A stretch of DNA of 64,000 bases from Pseudomonas sp. (GTDB taxonomy: Bacteria; Pseudomonadota; Gammaproteobacteria; Pseudomonadales; Pseudomonadaceae), in the NCBI RefSeq assembly GCF_030684895.1, contig NZ_JAUXXP010000017.1, positions 1-64,000 on the forward strand. Direction: 5' to 3'. Under the pieces are notes generated by a model, which was not told where the DNA came from, ran no database searches, and saw nothing but the letters and a program-made list of their open reading frames with translations. Each line of letters starts with the position of its first letter. Position 1 is the first letter of the stretch. The translations under genes were made by a program, and so were the position numbers. Positions 8,896-18,763 of this stretch are shown here, piece by piece.

Positions 8896-9930
8896 TTAGA
8901 AATTTTCTGGCGTTTTGGCTTTCTCGCGCGCCGCTTCGCGACTGACGATGCCCTTGGTTACCAGGGTCTTCAGGCAGGAGTCGAGGGTCTGCATGCCCAG
9001 CGAGCCACCGGTCTGGATCGCCGAGTACATCTGCGCCACCTTGTCCTCGCGGATCAGGTTACGGATGGCCGGGGTGCCGATCATGATTTCGTGGGCTGCC
9101 ACGCGACCGCCGCCAATCTTCTTCAGCAGGGTCTGCGAGATCACCGACTGCAGGGATTCGGAGAGCATGGAGCGGACCATGGACTTCTCTTCAGCCGGGA
9201 ACACGTCAACCACACGGTCGATGGTCTTGGCCGCCGAGGTGGTGTGCAGGGTGCCGAATACCAAGTGACCGGTTTCTGCGGCGGTCAGGGCCAGGCGGAT
9301 GGTTTCCAGGTCGCGCATCTCGCCGACCAGAATGATGTCCGGGTCTTCCCGCAGCGCCGAACGCAGTGCTTCGGAGAAGCCGAGGGTGTCGCGATGCACC
9401 TCACGCTGGTTGATCAGGCACTTTTTCGATTCGTGAACGAATTCGATTGGGTCTTCGACCGTGAGGATGTGGTGGTACTTGTTGCTGTTTATATAGTCGA
9501 GCATCGCCGCCAGGGTGGTCGACTTGCCCGAACCGGTCGGCCCGGTTACCAGCACCAGGCCACGCGGTACATCGGAAATCTTGCGGAAGATCTCGCCCAT
9601 ACCGAGGTCTTCCATGCTCAGCACTTTCGACGGAATGGTCCGAAATACCGCACCAGAGCCACGGTTCTGGTTGAAGGCGTTGACCCGGAAACGCGCCACG
9701 CCGGGGACTTCAAAGGAGAAGTCGGTCTCGAGGAATTCCTCGAAATCCTTGCGCTGCTTGTCGTTCATGATGTCGTAGATCAGTGCGTGCACCTGTTTAT
9801 GGTCCAGCGCAGGCAAATTGATCCGGCGAACATCACCGTCGACCCGAATCATCGGAGGCAGGCCAGCGGAGAGATGCAGGTCCGATGCACCTTGCTTGGC
9901 GCTGAAGGCCAGCAATTCAGTGATATCCAT
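8896..9930 (-). CDS. pilT: Type IV pilus retraction ATPase PilT
   Basis: A 344-residue protein, exactly the usual PilT length from the start MDITELLAFSAKQGASDLHL. Walker A GPTGSGKSTT, the Asp-box LTVEDPIEFVH, Walker B ILVGEMRDLETI and the His-box ETGHLVFGTLHT are all intact. PilT powers pilus retraction at the inner-membrane base. A longer reading to 10053 would run into the divergent yggS gene and is rejected. pilU follows on the same strand. Confidence 0.97.
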   Translation of the reverse strand: MDITELLAFSAKQGASDLHLSAGLPPMIRVDGDVRRINLPALDHKQVHALIYDIMNDKQRKDFEEFLETDFSFEVPGVARFRVNAFNQNRGSGAVFRTIPSKVLSMEDLGMGEIFRKISDVPRGLVLVTGPTGSGKSTTLAAMLDYINSNKYHHILTVEDPIEFVHESKKCLINQREVHRDTLGFSEALRSALREDPDIILVGEMRDLETIRLALTAAETGHLVFGTLHTTSAAKTIDRVVDVFPAEEKSMVRSMLSESLQSVISQTLLKKIGGGRVAAHEIMIGTPAIRNLIREDKVAQMYSAIQTGGSLGMQTLDSCLKTLVTKGIVSREAAREKAKTPENF

Positions 9931-9993
9931 GGGACTCCCTAATGACAGACAAGCAGGTAGAATGCCGCGAAACCCAGGCGGCGGGCGCAAGTA

Positions 9994-10680
9994 ATGTCCA
10001 CGATAGCAGAGAATATTGCAAAGGTCGGAGTGCGCATCCGTGAGGCGGCGCAAGCCTCGCAGCGAGATTGTGCGTCTGTTGGCCTACTCGCGGTGAGCAA
10101 AACCAAACCCGCCGAGGCGATTCGCCAGGCGTTTGCCGCCGGCGCCTGCGATTTTGGCGAGAACTACCTGCAGGAAGCCCTGGAAAAGCAGGCCGAACTG
10201 AGCGACCTGCCGCTGACCTGGCACTTTATCGGGCCGATTCAATCGAACAAAACCAAGCCCATCGCCGAACACTTCGCCTGGGTGCATTCGGTGGACCGCC
10301 TGAAGATCGCCCAGCGCCTATCTGATCAGCGTCCGACGCATCTACCGCCATTGAATATCTGCCTGCAGGTAAATGTCAGCGGCGAGGCCAGCAAGTCTGG
10401 CTGCAACCCGGACGAGCTGCCGGCACTGGCACAAGCGGTTACACAACTGCCCAACCTGCGCCTGCGCGGATTGATGACAATCCCCGAACCGACCGATGAC
10501 CCCCGCGCGCAACGCGCCGCCTTCGCCCGCTTGAGTGAGCTGCAGCACGGCTTGAACCTGGACCTCGACACCTTGTCCATGGGCATGAGCCACGACCTGG
10601 AAGCTGCGATTGCCGAAGGCGCGACCTGGGTACGCATCGGTACCGCCTTGTTCGGCGCGCGCGACTACAGCAATAACTGA
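9994..10680 (+). CDS. yggS: PLP homeostasis protein YggS/YBL036C family
   Basis: A 228-residue fold-type III PLP-binding protein. The lysine in LLAVSKTKPAEAI holds the cofactor, and FGENYLQEALEKQ, WHFIGPIQSNKTK and MGMSHDLEAAIAEGATWVRIG are family signatures. It binds pyridoxal phosphate and helps keep free PLP balanced, with no known catalytic activity. It is divergent from pilT with only 63 bases between them and precedes proC and yggT, the conserved order in proteobacteria. Confidence 0.96.
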   Translation: MSTIAENIAKVGVRIREAAQASQRDCASVGLLAVSKTKPAEAIRQAFAAGACDFGENYLQEALEKQAELSDLPLTWHFIGPIQSNKTKPIAEHFAWVHSVDRLKIAQRLSDQRPTHLPPLNICLQVNVSGEASKSGCNPDELPALAQAVTQLPNLRLRGLMTIPEPTDDPRAQRAAFARLSELQHGLNLDLDTLSMGMSHDLEAAIAEGATWVRIGTALFGARDYSNN

Positions 10681-10716
10681 TTGAGTTTGCCTTCAGCCTT
10701 ATTAAGGAAGCCCGTT

Positions 10717-11535
10717 ATGACCACTCCCCGCATTGCCTTTATCGGTGCTGGCAATATGGCCGCCAGCCTGATCGGCGGCCTGCGTGCCCAGGGCATCGAC
10801 GCCAGCGCGATTCGCGCCAGTGACCGCGGCGCCGAACAACGCAGCACGATCAGCGCCGAGCATGGCATCGAAACCTTTGCCAGTAACGCCGAGGCCATTC
10901 AGGCTGCGGACGTGATTGTGCTGTCGGTCAAACCGCAGGTGATGAAAGAAGTCTGTCTGGACCTCGCCGCGCATATCGGCGAACAGCAGCTGGTGGTGTC
11001 GATTGCCGCCGGCATCAGCTGCGCCAGCCTGGAAAGCTGGCTCGGCCCGCGTGCCATTGTGCGCTGCATGCCCAACACGCCGGCACTGCTGCGCCAGGGC
11101 GTCAGCGGCCTGTATGGCAATGCTCAGGTTTCGCCGGCCCAACGCCAGCAGGCCGAGCAGCTGCTCAGCGCCGTCGGCCTGGCCCTGTGGCTGGATAAGG
11201 AAGAGCAGATCGATGCCGTGACTGCCGTCTCCGGCAGCGGCCCGGCGTATTTCTTCCTGCTGATTGAGGCCATGACCGCTGCTGGCGAGAAACTCGGCCT
11301 GCCGCGTGATACCGCCGCCCAGCTGACCCTGCACACCGCCCTTGGCGCCGCACGCATGGCCGTGGCCAGCGATGTCGATGCCAGCGAACTGCGCCGCCGG
11401 GTAACCTCACCGGCCGGTACCACCGAAGCGGCGATCAAGACCTTCCAGGCCAACGGCTTCGAAGCTTTGGTCGAGAAAGCCCTGAACGCCGCCGCCCACC
11501 GCTCTGCCGAGCTGGCCGAACAACTCGGCCAATAA
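10717..11535 (+). CDS. proC: Pyrroline-5-carboxylate reductase
   Basis: A 272-residue enzyme for the last step of proline synthesis, reducing pyrroline-5-carboxylate with NAD(P)H. The N-terminal Rossmann motif is IAFIGAGNMAASLIGGL, the central segment is VRCMPNTPALLRQG, and the substrate-binding C-terminal helix reads RRRVTSPAGTTEAAI. The start at 10717 has a good AAGGAAG ribosome site, unlike the upstream in-frame start at 10681. yggT begins 9 bases after the stop. Confidence 0.97.
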   Translation: MTTPRIAFIGAGNMAASLIGGLRAQGIDASAIRASDRGAEQRSTISAEHGIETFASNAEAIQAADVIVLSVKPQVMKEVCLDLAAHIGEQQLVVSIAAGISCASLESWLGPRAIVRCMPNTPALLRQGVSGLYGNAQVSPAQRQQAEQLLSAVGLALWLDKEEQIDAVTAVSGSGPAYFFLLIEAMTAAGEKLGLPRDTAAQLTLHTALGAARMAVASDVDASELRRRVTSPAGTTEAAIKTFQANGFEALVEKALNAAAHRSAELAEQLGQ

Positions 11536-11544
11536 GGAACGAAA

Positions 11545-12135
11545 ATGATCGGACTCAACACCGCCGCCGTTTATATCCTGCAGACCATTGGCAGCCTGTA
11601 TCTGCTGATCGTGCTGCTGCGCTTTATCCTGCAACTGGTGCGGGCAGATTTCTACAACCCAGTCAGCCAGTTTATCGTGCGCGCCACCCACCCGCTGCTG
11701 AAACCGCTGCGCAAGATCATCCCCAGCCTGGCCGGACTTGACCTGGCCTCGCTGGTGCTGGCGATTCTGGTGCAGCTGCTGCTGATGGCAGTAACCCTGC
11801 TGCTGCTCGGCTATGGCCTGGACAACCCGCTGCAGCTGCTGGTGTGGTCGATCATTGGCGTTACCGCGCTGTTCCTCAAGGTGTTCTTCTTCGCCCTGAT
11901 CATCAGCGTGATTCTCTCTTGGGTCGCCCAGGGCAGCCATAACCCGACCGCCATGCTGATCAACCAGATCTGCGAGCCGCTGCTGTCGCCGATCCGCCGC
12001 ACTCTGCCGAGCATGGGCGGGCTGGACCTGTCGCCAATCGTCGCGTTCCTGCTGCTCAACCTGATCGACATGCTGGTGATCCGCAACTTGGCGATCATGA
12101 CCGGCATGTACAAAGGCCTGAGCCTGGCGATCTGA
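11545..12135 (+). CDS. yggT: YggT family membrane protein
   Basis: A 196-residue protein with two YggT repeats. Each is a hydrophobic helix, an F-N-P/H-N-P-type loop (YNPVSQF; HNPTAML) and a P-I-R-R/P-L-R-K amphipathic stretch (LLKPLRKIIPSLAGLDL; LLSPIRRTLPSMGGLDL). About four to five membrane segments are seen. YggT proteins are implicated in osmotic or ion homeostasis and cell envelope upkeep in other bacteria, without a settled mechanism. It sits between proC and yggU as in most gamma-proteobacteria. Confidence 0.92.
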   Translation: MIGLNTAAVYILQTIGSLYLLIVLLRFILQLVRADFYNPVSQFIVRATHPLLKPLRKIIPSLAGLDLASLVLAILVQLLLMAVTLLLLGYGLDNPLQLLVWSIIGVTALFLKVFFFALIISVILSWVAQGSHNPTAMLINQICEPLLSPIRRTLPSMGGLDLSPIVAFLLLNLIDMLVIRNLAIMTGMYKGLSLAI

Positions 12136-12148
12136 CCGCGAACGCCGG

Positions 12149-12445
12149 ATGAGCCACTTTCGCTGGGACGGCGCCGACCTGATCCTCGACTGCCACCTGC
12201 AGCCCAAGGCGAGCAAGGATGAGTTCGCCGGGCTGCACGGTGATCGGCTGAAAATCCGCCTCACCGCGCCGCCCGTGGAGGGCAAAGCCAACGCCCAGCT
12301 GCTGGCCTTTCTCGCCAGCGCATTTGCCGTGAGCAAAAGCCAGGTCAGCCTGGAAAGCGGTCAGCAAAGCCGGCAAAAGCGCGTACGCATCAAACAACCG
12401 CAGCGCCTGCCAGATGAAGCCGCCCTGACCGCTCGGTCACCCTGA
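12149..12445 (+). CDS. yggU: DUF167 (YggU) family protein
   Basis: A 98-residue protein whose core LKIRLTAPPVEGKANAQLLA is the DUF167 signature. The family has a small alpha/beta fold and no proven function. It starts 13 bases after yggT and appears to be the last gene of the yggS-proC-yggT-yggU run. About 235 bases without a gene follow, including a small perfect inverted repeat at 12520-12538. Confidence 0.92.
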   Translation: MSHFRWDGADLILDCHLQPKASKDEFAGLHGDRLKIRLTAPPVEGKANAQLLAFLASAFAVSKSQVSLESGQQSRQKRVRIKQPQRLPDEAALTARSP

Positions 12446-12682
12446 CCGACCATAAGGCGGGCGTGCGACGACATGCAATTGACGCCATAGCTGCGACCCG
12501 CATAATGCCAAGCAGGTCAATCCACGAACGTCGTGGATCTGGCGTAATTCCACAGGCTTTAAAGCGTTATCTGCTGCGTCAGCCAGCTGCGCAGCATCGT
12601 TCAATGTGTGCCCGACTTAACCTGGGTGCCGTATAGCCCCAGTCGCCCCACAATGGATGCGCCAACCGGAGGAAAGCCCAGG

Positions 12683-14665
12683 ATGAGCATGGAACGTCTC
12701 AGTCAGCAGGTCGATGCTTACGTCACCTGGAAGCGCGAGCTGATGCGCGAAATCACCCGCTATCGCAGTTGGCTGGTGACCAATCGGTTGAACTCCGAGG
12801 CCGTGGAAGCCAAGCTTGAGCGCGCACTGAAACTGTTGCGCACGGACCACATCACCCTGGCCTTTGTCGGCGAGTTCTCGCGCGGCAAGACCGAGCTGAT
12901 CAACAGCCTGTTCTTCTCCTCCTACGGCCAGCGCATGCTGCCGTCCCAGGCTGGGCGCACCACCATGTGCCCTACCGAGCTGTTCTTCGACCCACGCTCG
13001 GAGCGCTCCTATATCCGCCTGCTGCCGATCGAGACCCGCGTGTCCGAAGCCAGCGTGGCGCAGTTCAAACGTATTCCACGGCACTGGGTCAATATCCCAC
13101 TGGACCTCAGCGACCCGGACAACATGGTTCAGGCCTTTGTCCAGGTTGCGCGGACCAAACCCATGCCGGTGGAGCAGGCGATTGCCCTGGGCTTCCACCC
13201 GGACATGCTGGAAAGCACCAATAAACCCGGCGAAGTACTGGTGCCGGCCTGGCGCCATGCCATGGTCAACTTCGATCACCCGCTGCTGCGCCAGGGCCTG
13301 CGCATTCTCGACACCCCGGGCCTGAACGCCCTGGGCAGCGAGCCGGAGCTGACCCTGTCGATGCTGCCCAGCGCCCAGGCGATCATCTTCCTGCTGTCCG
13401 CCGACACCGGCGTGACCGCCAGCGACATGGCCGTGTGGCAACAACATATCCGCCAGCTCGACGAAGACACCCAGACCAGCCTGTTCGCCGTGCTGAACAA
13501 GATCGACGTGCTCTGGGATGACCTGGCCGGCGAAGCCTTTGTGCAGAACGCCATCCGCCAGATCCAGACCAGCACCGCGCGCCAGCTCGGTATCCGCGTG
13601 GAGGACGTACTGCCGCTGTCGGCCAAGCAAGCGATGCTGGCCAAGGTACGCAAAGATCCGGAACTGCTGGCCCGCAGCCAGATGAGCAACCTGGAAAACC
13701 TGCTCTGCGAGCGCATCATCGCGCAGAAGGAACGCCTGCTCGAAGACCGCGTGGTCAATCAGGTGCTCGCCCTGCTGCAGAACAGTCAGCACGTGCTCAA
13801 CCTGCGCCTGGAAAAGGTCAACGAACAGCAGGCGCTGCTGAGCAACCATCAGCACGACAACGGCCAGATGCTGTTCGAGCTGACCGCCAAGACCAAGGAA
13901 GACCACAGCCAGCACCACAAGCGCCTGCTTGGCCTGAAAACCAACCAGCGCCTGCTCAAGCGTCAGGGCGATTTGCTGCGTCACGCCTCGCGCAGTGAAC
14001 GCCTGGACGAACACCTGAACAAGGTGCGCAAGAACCTCACCGGCAGCTGGACCACCCTGGGTATTAACCAGGCCATCCTGCATTTCTTCCGCAGTGTTGA
14101 GCAGGACCTGCACAACCTGGCGCAGGAAGCCGAGATGGCCAACAAGATGGTTGCGGCCATCTACCGTCGGCACAACGAAGAGAACCCGCTGCACGGCGTC
14201 GACGCGCCGCAGTTCAACGTCAACCGCTACCTGCGTGAGCTCAAGCAGCAACAGACCAAGGCCGACCAGTTCCGCCTGCAGCTGAAAACCCTGCTGACCG
14301 AACAGCGCAGCCTGACCAAACGTTTCTTCGCCACCCTGGTGCAGGAAGTCATCGGCCTGCACCAGCGCATGCGCCAGGAAGCCGAGCAGTGGGCCAGCGA
14401 TGCGCTGATGCCGCTGATGCAGCACACCCTGGAACACAAACAGCTGCTGGAAACCCACATGCTGCGGCTCAAGGCCCTGGCTCAGGAAACCCAGCAGGCA
14501 CGCCAGCGCGGCCAACAACTGGCGCGTTACAGCGGCGAGCTGGAGCAGCAACTGGCGCAAGCCAACGACATCCTGCGCATCCTGCGTCGCCCAGCCCCCG
14601 TGCAACGTCAAGGCAAGGTGGTCAACCTGCCAGGGGCCGCACGCCCGCATAGCATCGGCGAATAG
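12683..14665 (+). CDS. Dynamin-like GTPase
   Basis: A protein of about 660 residues. The GTPase domain shows the P-loop GEFSRGKTELINSLF (about residues 61-75), a G3 motif ILDTPGLNALG and a G4-like LNKIDVLWDD. The C-terminal half is rich in long Gln/Glu/Leu helices likely to form coiled coils, as in bacterial dynamin-like proteins. These proteins remodel or guard membranes, but the role here is unknown. The start at 12683 follows a GGAGGAAAG ribosome site; ATG 12689 is an alternative, and a GTG at 12608 would add 25 residues of unlikely sequence. It is unusual among bacterial dynamins in standing alone rather than in a tandem pair. Confidence 0.8.
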   Translation: MSMERLSQQVDAYVTWKRELMREITRYRSWLVTNRLNSEAVEAKLERALKLLRTDHITLAFVGEFSRGKTELINSLFFSSYGQRMLPSQAGRTTMCPTELFFDPRSERSYIRLLPIETRVSEASVAQFKRIPRHWVNIPLDLSDPDNMVQAFVQVARTKPMPVEQAIALGFHPDMLESTNKPGEVLVPAWRHAMVNFDHPLLRQGLRILDTPGLNALGSEPELTLSMLPSAQAIIFLLSADTGVTASDMAVWQQHIRQLDEDTQTSLFAVLNKIDVLWDDLAGEAFVQNAIRQIQTSTARQLGIRVEDVLPLSAKQAMLAKVRKDPELLARSQMSNLENLLCERIIAQKERLLEDRVVNQVLALLQNSQHVLNLRLEKVNEQQALLSNHQHDNGQMLFELTAKTKEDHSQHHKRLLGLKTNQRLLKRQGDLLRHASRSERLDEHLNKVRKNLTGSWTTLGINQAILHFFRSVEQDLHNLAQEAEMANKMVAAIYRRHNEENPLHGVDAPQFNVNRYLRELKQQQTKADQFRLQLKTLLTEQRSLTKRFFATLVQEVIGLHQRMRQEAEQWASDALMPLMQHTLEHKQLLETHMLRLKALAQETQQARQRGQQLARYSGELEQQLAQANDILRILRRPAPVQRQGKVVNLPGAARPHSIGE

Positions 14666-14687
14666 CCCTTCTCATCAGCACTACCCA

Positions 14688-14723
14688 GCCGCCCCATGCG
14701 CTTGCCGCCTGGGGCGGCGCTCT
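14688..14723 (+). terminator. Candidate terminator after the dynamin-like gene
   Basis: An 8-bp GC stem (GCCGCCCC paired with GGGGCGGC, loop of 15 bases) is followed by GCTCTTT. The U tract is short, so termination may be partial. Confidence 0.5.
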
Positions 14724-14760
14724 TTAGACTGCGGCTCTTCCTTTATTGCGAGCAGGGTCG

Positions 14761-15900
14761 ATGTCGACTGCCTTTCCCCAAGACTCTGTTGGCCTGGTAA
14801 CTCCGCAGGTGCTGCACTTTGCAGACCCTCTGGCGCTGGCCTGCGGGCGCAGCCTGGCCGACTACCAACTGATCTTCGAAACCTATGGCGAGCTGAATGC
14901 CACGGCAAACAACGCCGTGCTGATTTGCCACGCGCTGTCCGGCCACCATCATGCTGCCGGTTATCACAGTGCAGAAGACCGTAAGCCGGGCTGGTGGGAC
15001 AGCTGCATCGGCCCTGGTAAACCCATCGACACCAACAAGTTCTTCGTCGTCAGCCTCAATAACCTTGGCGGCTGCAACGGTTCCACCGGCCCCAGCAGCC
15101 TCAATCCGGCCACTGGCAAACCCTTCGGCGCGGACTTCCCGGTAATGACCGTGGAGGATTGGGTGCACAGCCAGGCGCGCCTGGCCGACAACCTCGGCAT
15201 CCGCCAGTGGGCCGCAGTGATCGGCGGTAGCCTGGGCGGCATGCAGGCCATGCAATGGACCATCAGCTATCCCGAGCGCGTGCGTCACTGCCTGGCGATT
15301 GCCTCGGCACCCAAGTTGTCGGCGCAGAACATCGCCTTCAACGAAGTGGCGCGCCAGGCGATCCTCACCGATCCGCAATTCCATGGCGGGCACTTCCAGG
15401 AACAGGGCGTAATCCCCAAACGCGGGCTGATGCTGGCGCGCATGGTCGGCCACATCACCTACCTGTCGGATGACGCCATGGGCGAGAAATTCGGCCGCGG
15501 CCTGAAGAGCGAAAAGCTCAACTACGACTTCCACAGCGTCGAGTTCCAGGTGGAAAGCTACTTGCGCTACCAGGGCGAGGAGTTCTCCGGGCGCTTCGAT
15601 GCCAACACCTACTTGCTGATGACCAAGGCGCTGGACTACTTCGACCCGGCAGCCGCCTTCGATGATGACTTGGCCAAGACCCTGGCTCACGTCACAGCGG
15701 ACTTCTGCGTGATCTCCTTCACCACCGACTGGCGTTTCTCGCCGGCGCGCTCGCGGGAAATCGTCGATGCGCTGACCGCTGCGCGGAAAAACGTCTGCTA
15801 CCTGGAAATCGATGCGCCCCAAGGCCACGACGCCTTCCTCATGCCGATCCCGCGCTACCTGCAGGCATTCGACAGCTATATGAAACGGATTAAGGTGTAG
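14761..15900 (+). CDS. metX: Homoserine O-acyltransferase MetX (probably succinyltransferase)
   Basis: A 379-residue alpha/beta-hydrolase-fold acyltransferase, the expected Pseudomonas length. The nucleophile elbow is [14 protein letters not shown], the C-terminal triad part is [11 protein letters not shown], and [15 protein letters not shown] is conserved. It activates homoserine for methionine synthesis. Pseudomonas MetX enzymes are reported to use succinyl-CoA despite the MetX fold, which I apply here by family knowledge. The ATG at 14761 is preferred to 14746. metW follows 2 bases after the stop. Confidence 0.95.
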   Translation: MSTAFPQDSVGLVTPQVLHFADPLALACGRSLADYQLIFETYGELNATANNAVLICHALSGHHHAAGYHSAEDRKPGWWDSCIGPGKPIDTNKFFVVSLNNLGGCNGSTGPSSLNPATGKPFGADFPVMTVEDWVHSQARLADNLGIRQWAAVIGGSLGGMQAMQWTISYPERVRHCLAIASAPKLSAQNIAFNEVARQAILTDPQFHGGHFQEQGVIPKRGLMLARMVGHITYLSDDAMGEKFGRGLKSEKLNYDFHSVEFQVESYLRYQGEEFSGRFDANTYLLMTKALDYFDPAAAFDDDLAKTLAHVTADFCVISFTTDWRFSPARSREIVDALTAARKNVCYLEIDAPQGHDAFLMPIPRYLQAFDSYMKRIKV

Positions 15901-15902
15901 CC

Positions 15903-16523
15903 ATGCGCGCGGACCTCGAAATCATCCAAGAGTGGATTCCCGCTGGCAGCCGCGTGCTCGACCTGGGTTGCGGCAATGGCGAATTGCTCGCCTGGCTGGC
16001 CGAACACAAGCAGGTCAGCGGCTACGGCCTGGAAATCGATGCGGACAACATCGCCCAGTGCGTGAGCAAGGGCGTCAATGTGATCGAGCAGAACCTCGAC
16101 AAAGGCCTGGGCAACTTCGCCAGTAACAGCTTCGACGTGGTGGTCATGACCCAGTCGCTGCAGGCCCTGCATTACCCGGATAAGGTGCTGGCGGAGATGC
16201 TGCGCGTCGGCAAGACCTGCATCATCACCTTCCCCAACTTCGGCCACTGGCACTGCCGCTGGTACCTCACCACCAAGGGCCGCATGCCGGTGTCGGACTT
16301 TCTGCCCTACACCTGGTTCAACACGCCAAACATCCACTTCTGCACCTTCACCGACTTTGAAAACCTGTGCCACGACCAGGGCGCCAAAGTCATGGATCGC
16401 CTGGCCGTGGACCGCGACCACCGGCACGGCTGGGCCAGCCGGATCTGGCCTAATCTGTTAGGTGAGATCGGCATTTACCGGATCAGCGGGCCGACTGCCC
16501 AGGATGTTCAAATCGCCAATTGA
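15903..16523 (+). CDS. metW: Methionine biosynthesis protein MetW
   Basis: A 206-residue class I SAM-methyltransferase-like protein. Motif I is VLDLGCGNGELLAWL, followed by VIEQNLDKGLGNF and VVMTQSLQALHYPDKVL, all typical of MetW. It acts with MetX in methionine synthesis; its own chemistry is not settled. The 2-base gap after metX implies one transcript and coupled translation. Confidence 0.94.
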   Translation: MRADLEIIQEWIPAGSRVLDLGCGNGELLAWLAEHKQVSGYGLEIDADNIAQCVSKGVNVIEQNLDKGLGNFASNSFDVVVMTQSLQALHYPDKVLAEMLRVGKTCIITFPNFGHWHCRWYLTTKGRMPVSDFLPYTWFNTPNIHFCTFTDFENLCHDQGAKVMDRLAVDRDHRHGWASRIWPNLLGEIGIYRISGPTAQDVQIAN

Positions 16524-16563
16524 GCGGCGTTGTCACAAGCCGCCGTCTATCTGGAGAACCCTT

Positions 16564-16983
16564 ATGCGTCGCATAGCACTACTGTTTATCGCCCTGTGCC
16601 TGAGCCTGCCGGCGCTGGCTGAACGCAAGCAGACCTTTGGCGATCTCGACGTGCACTACATCGCCTTCAACTCCGGTTTTCTGCAGCCGAATATCGCCGC
16701 CGCCAACGGCCTGGTGCGCAGCAAGACCCAGGGCGTGGTGAACATTTCCGTGCTCAAGGCCGGCACCGCCAGCAGCGCCAGCGTCAGCGGTGAAGTGAGA
16801 GACCTGGTCGGCCGCAGCCAGCCGCTGACCTTCAAGCAGGTTAACGAGGGCGCCGCCATTTATTACCTGGCGCAATTCAACTTCAGCCAGCGCGAGATGC
16901 TGCGGTTCACCATCAATGTGCGCGCAGCCGATGGCGTGGCGCACAGTTTCGACTTCAACCAGGAATTCTTCCCAGACGAATGA
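16564..16983 (+). CDS. DUF4426 periplasmic protein
   Basis: A 139-residue protein with a clear signal peptide ([19 protein letters not shown], cleavage near residue 19) and a small beta-rich domain with [21 protein letters not shown]. This is the DUF4426 family, found between metW and rdgB in Pseudomonas. Its function is unknown. The start at 16564 has a CTGGAG ribosome site and gives the signal peptide directly. The stop overlaps the rdgB start by four bases (ATGA). Confidence 0.87.
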   Translation: MRRIALLFIALCLSLPALAERKQTFGDLDVHYIAFNSGFLQPNIAAANGLVRSKTQGVVNISVLKAGTASSASVSGEVRDLVGRSQPLTFKQVNEGAAIYYLAQFNFSQREMLRFTINVRAADGVAHSFDFNQEFFPDE

Positions 16984-17576
16984 TCCACTTCAACGAGCTT
17001 GTACTCGCCAGTCATAACGCCGGCAAACTCAAGGAGCTGCAGGCCATGCTTGGCAGCAGCGTACGCGTACGCTCGGTCGGTGAGTTCTCCATGGTCGAGC
17101 CGGAAGAAACCGGGCTGTCGTTTATCGAAAACGCCATTCTCAAGGCGCGCAACGCCGCACGCCTATCCGGCTTGCCGGCACTGGCCGACGACTCAGGCCT
17201 GGCGGTGGATTTTCTCGGCGGGGCGCCGGGTATCTACTCGGCGCGCTACGCCGATGGTCAGGGTGATGCGGCGAACAACGCCAAGTTGCTCGACGCGCTA
17301 AAAAATGTTGCAGATGCCGAGCGCGGTGCGCAGTTCGTCTGCTGCCTGGCCTTGGTGCGGCATGCCGACGATCCGCTGCCAATTATCTGCGAAGGCCTCT
17401 GGCACGGGCGCATCCTGCACGCCGCGCAAGGCGTGGAGGGCTTTGGCTATGACCCGCTGTTCTGGGTGCCCGAGCGCGAGTGCTCCAGCGCGGAGCTGCC
17501 GGCTGCTGAGAAAAACCAGATCAGCCACCGTGCCCGCGCCATGGCCCTGTTGAAACAACGGCTGGGCCTGGCATGA
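16980..17576 (+). CDS. rdgB: dITP/XTP pyrophosphatase RdgB
   Basis: A 198-residue Ham1-family enzyme that hydrolyses non-canonical purine triphosphates (dITP, XTP) to monophosphates, keeping them out of DNA. The N-terminal [15 protein letters not shown], the [23 protein letters not shown] core and the [13 protein letters not shown] motif are all conserved. It overlaps both neighbours by four bases, so the DUF4426 gene, rdgB and hemW are translationally linked. Confidence 0.97.
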   Translation: MIHFNELVLASHNAGKLKELQAMLGSSVRVRSVGEFSMVEPEETGLSFIENAILKARNAARLSGLPALADDSGLAVDFLGGAPGIYSARYADGQGDAANNAKLLDALKNVADAERGAQFVCCLALVRHADDPLPIICEGLWHGRILHAAQGVEGFGYDPLFWVPERECSSAELPAAEKNQISHRARAMALLKQRLGLA

Positions 17577-18733
17577 CCACGGCGTTCGGCAGCGGCTTCG
17601 CGCTACCGCCACTTGCACTCTATGTGCACATCCCCTGGTGCGTGAAGAAGTGCCCGTATTGTGACTTCAACTCCCACGCCGCCGGGCCAACGTTGCCGGA
17701 AGAAGAATACGTCGACGCCCTGCTGGCGGATCTGGATGCTGACCTGGCGCAGGTGCATGGCCGCCCGCTGAGTTCGATTTTCTTTGGCGGCGGCACCCCC
17801 AGCCTGTTTTCGGCCAAGGCCCTCGGCCATCTGCTTGAGCGCGTGGAGCGGCGTGTGGCGTTTGCCGCCGATATCGAGATCACCCTGGAAGCCAACCCCG
17901 GCACCTTCGAACAGGCCAAGTTCAAGGACTACCGCCGCCTGGGCATCAATCGCCTGTCGATTGGCGTGCAGAGTTTCCAGGCGCCCAAACTGATCGCCCT
18001 GGGGCGAATCCACGACGGCGATGAAGCCGTGCACGCAGCCGATATGGCGCGCGCCGCCGGCTTCGATAATTTCAACCTGGATCTAATGCACGGCCTGCCG
18101 GATCAGTCCATCGAGGACGCCCTGAGCGACCTGCGCACCGCCATCGCCCAAGGGCCGACGCACCTGTCCTGGTATCAGCTGACGGTGGAGCCGAACACGG
18201 TGTTCTGGAACCAGCCACCGGTGATGCCCGAGGACGATATTCTCTGGGACATTCAGGAAGCCGGGCAGGCCCTGCTGGCCGCCGAAGGCTACGCGCAGTA
18301 CGAAGTCTCGGCCTACGCCCAGGCCGGCAAGGCGGCGCGGCATAACCTGAATTACTGGACCTTTGGCGATTTTCTCGGCATCGGCGCCGGCGCCCACGCC
18401 AAGCTCAGTGCGCCGGACGGGCGCATCAGCCGCAGCTGGAAAACCCGCCTGCCCAAGGACTACCTGGACCGCAGCAAGCGCTTCAACGCTGGCGAGCGCG
18501 CCCTTAGCGCCGATGAATTGCCCTTTGAATTTCTGATGAATGTGCTGCGCCTCACGGACGGCGTCGCCAGCGAGCTGTTCACTCAGCGCACCGGTCTGCC
18601 GCTCAGCCAGCTCGCGGCGGCGCGCGCCGAAGCCGAGCAACGCGGCCTGCTGCACAGCGACCCGACACGCCTGAGCGCCACCCGCGAAGGCCAGCTGTTT
18701 CTCAATGATCTGCTGCAACACTTTCTACCCTGA
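17573..18733 (+). CDS. hemW: Radical SAM haem chaperone HemW
   Basis: A 386-residue radical SAM protein with the cluster motif C23-x3-C27-x2-C30-D-F ([10 protein letters not shown]), followed by [11 protein letters not shown] and [10 protein letters not shown]. The spacing matches HemW (formerly HemN-like or YggW), which delivers haem to target proteins and is not a coproporphyrinogen dehydrogenase. The C-terminal HemN-type domain is complete. It overlaps rdgB by four bases. Confidence 0.94.
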   Translation: MTTAFGSGFALPPLALYVHIPWCVKKCPYCDFNSHAAGPTLPEEEYVDALLADLDADLAQVHGRPLSSIFFGGGTPSLFSAKALGHLLERVERRVAFAADIEITLEANPGTFEQAKFKDYRRLGINRLSIGVQSFQAPKLIALGRIHDGDEAVHAADMARAAGFDNFNLDLMHGLPDQSIEDALSDLRTAIAQGPTHLSWYQLTVEPNTVFWNQPPVMPEDDILWDIQEAGQALLAAEGYAQYEVSAYAQAGKAARHNLNYWTFGDFLGIGAGAHAKLSAPDGRISRSWKTRLPKDYLDRSKRFNAGERALSADELPFEFLMNVLRLTDGVASELFTQRTGLPLSQLAAARAEAEQRGLLHSDPTRLSATREGQLFLNDLLQHFLP

Positions 18734-18763
18734 CGCATGCGCCCACCCGGCTAAGGAAACCTG

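Noticed and set aside
7560..8945. A 461-codon open frame on the plus strand
   Set aside because: It is antisense to pilU, which is certain from its ATPase motifs.
7632..9930. pilU and pilT as a recent tandem duplication
   Set aside because: The two proteins are clearly diverged in their N- and C-termini and are the two known ancient paralogues, not a local duplication.
12520..12538. Inverted repeat ATCCACGA-ACG-TCGTGGAT before the dynamin-like gene as an operator
   Set aside because: The symmetry is real, but no regulator, promoter or second copy supports a role, and the arms are only 8 bp.
12617..14650. A 677-codon open frame on the minus strand
   Set aside because: It is the exact antisense of the dynamin-like GTPase gene, whose plus-strand product has complete GTPase motifs. 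Long antisense frames arise from high-GC third positions.
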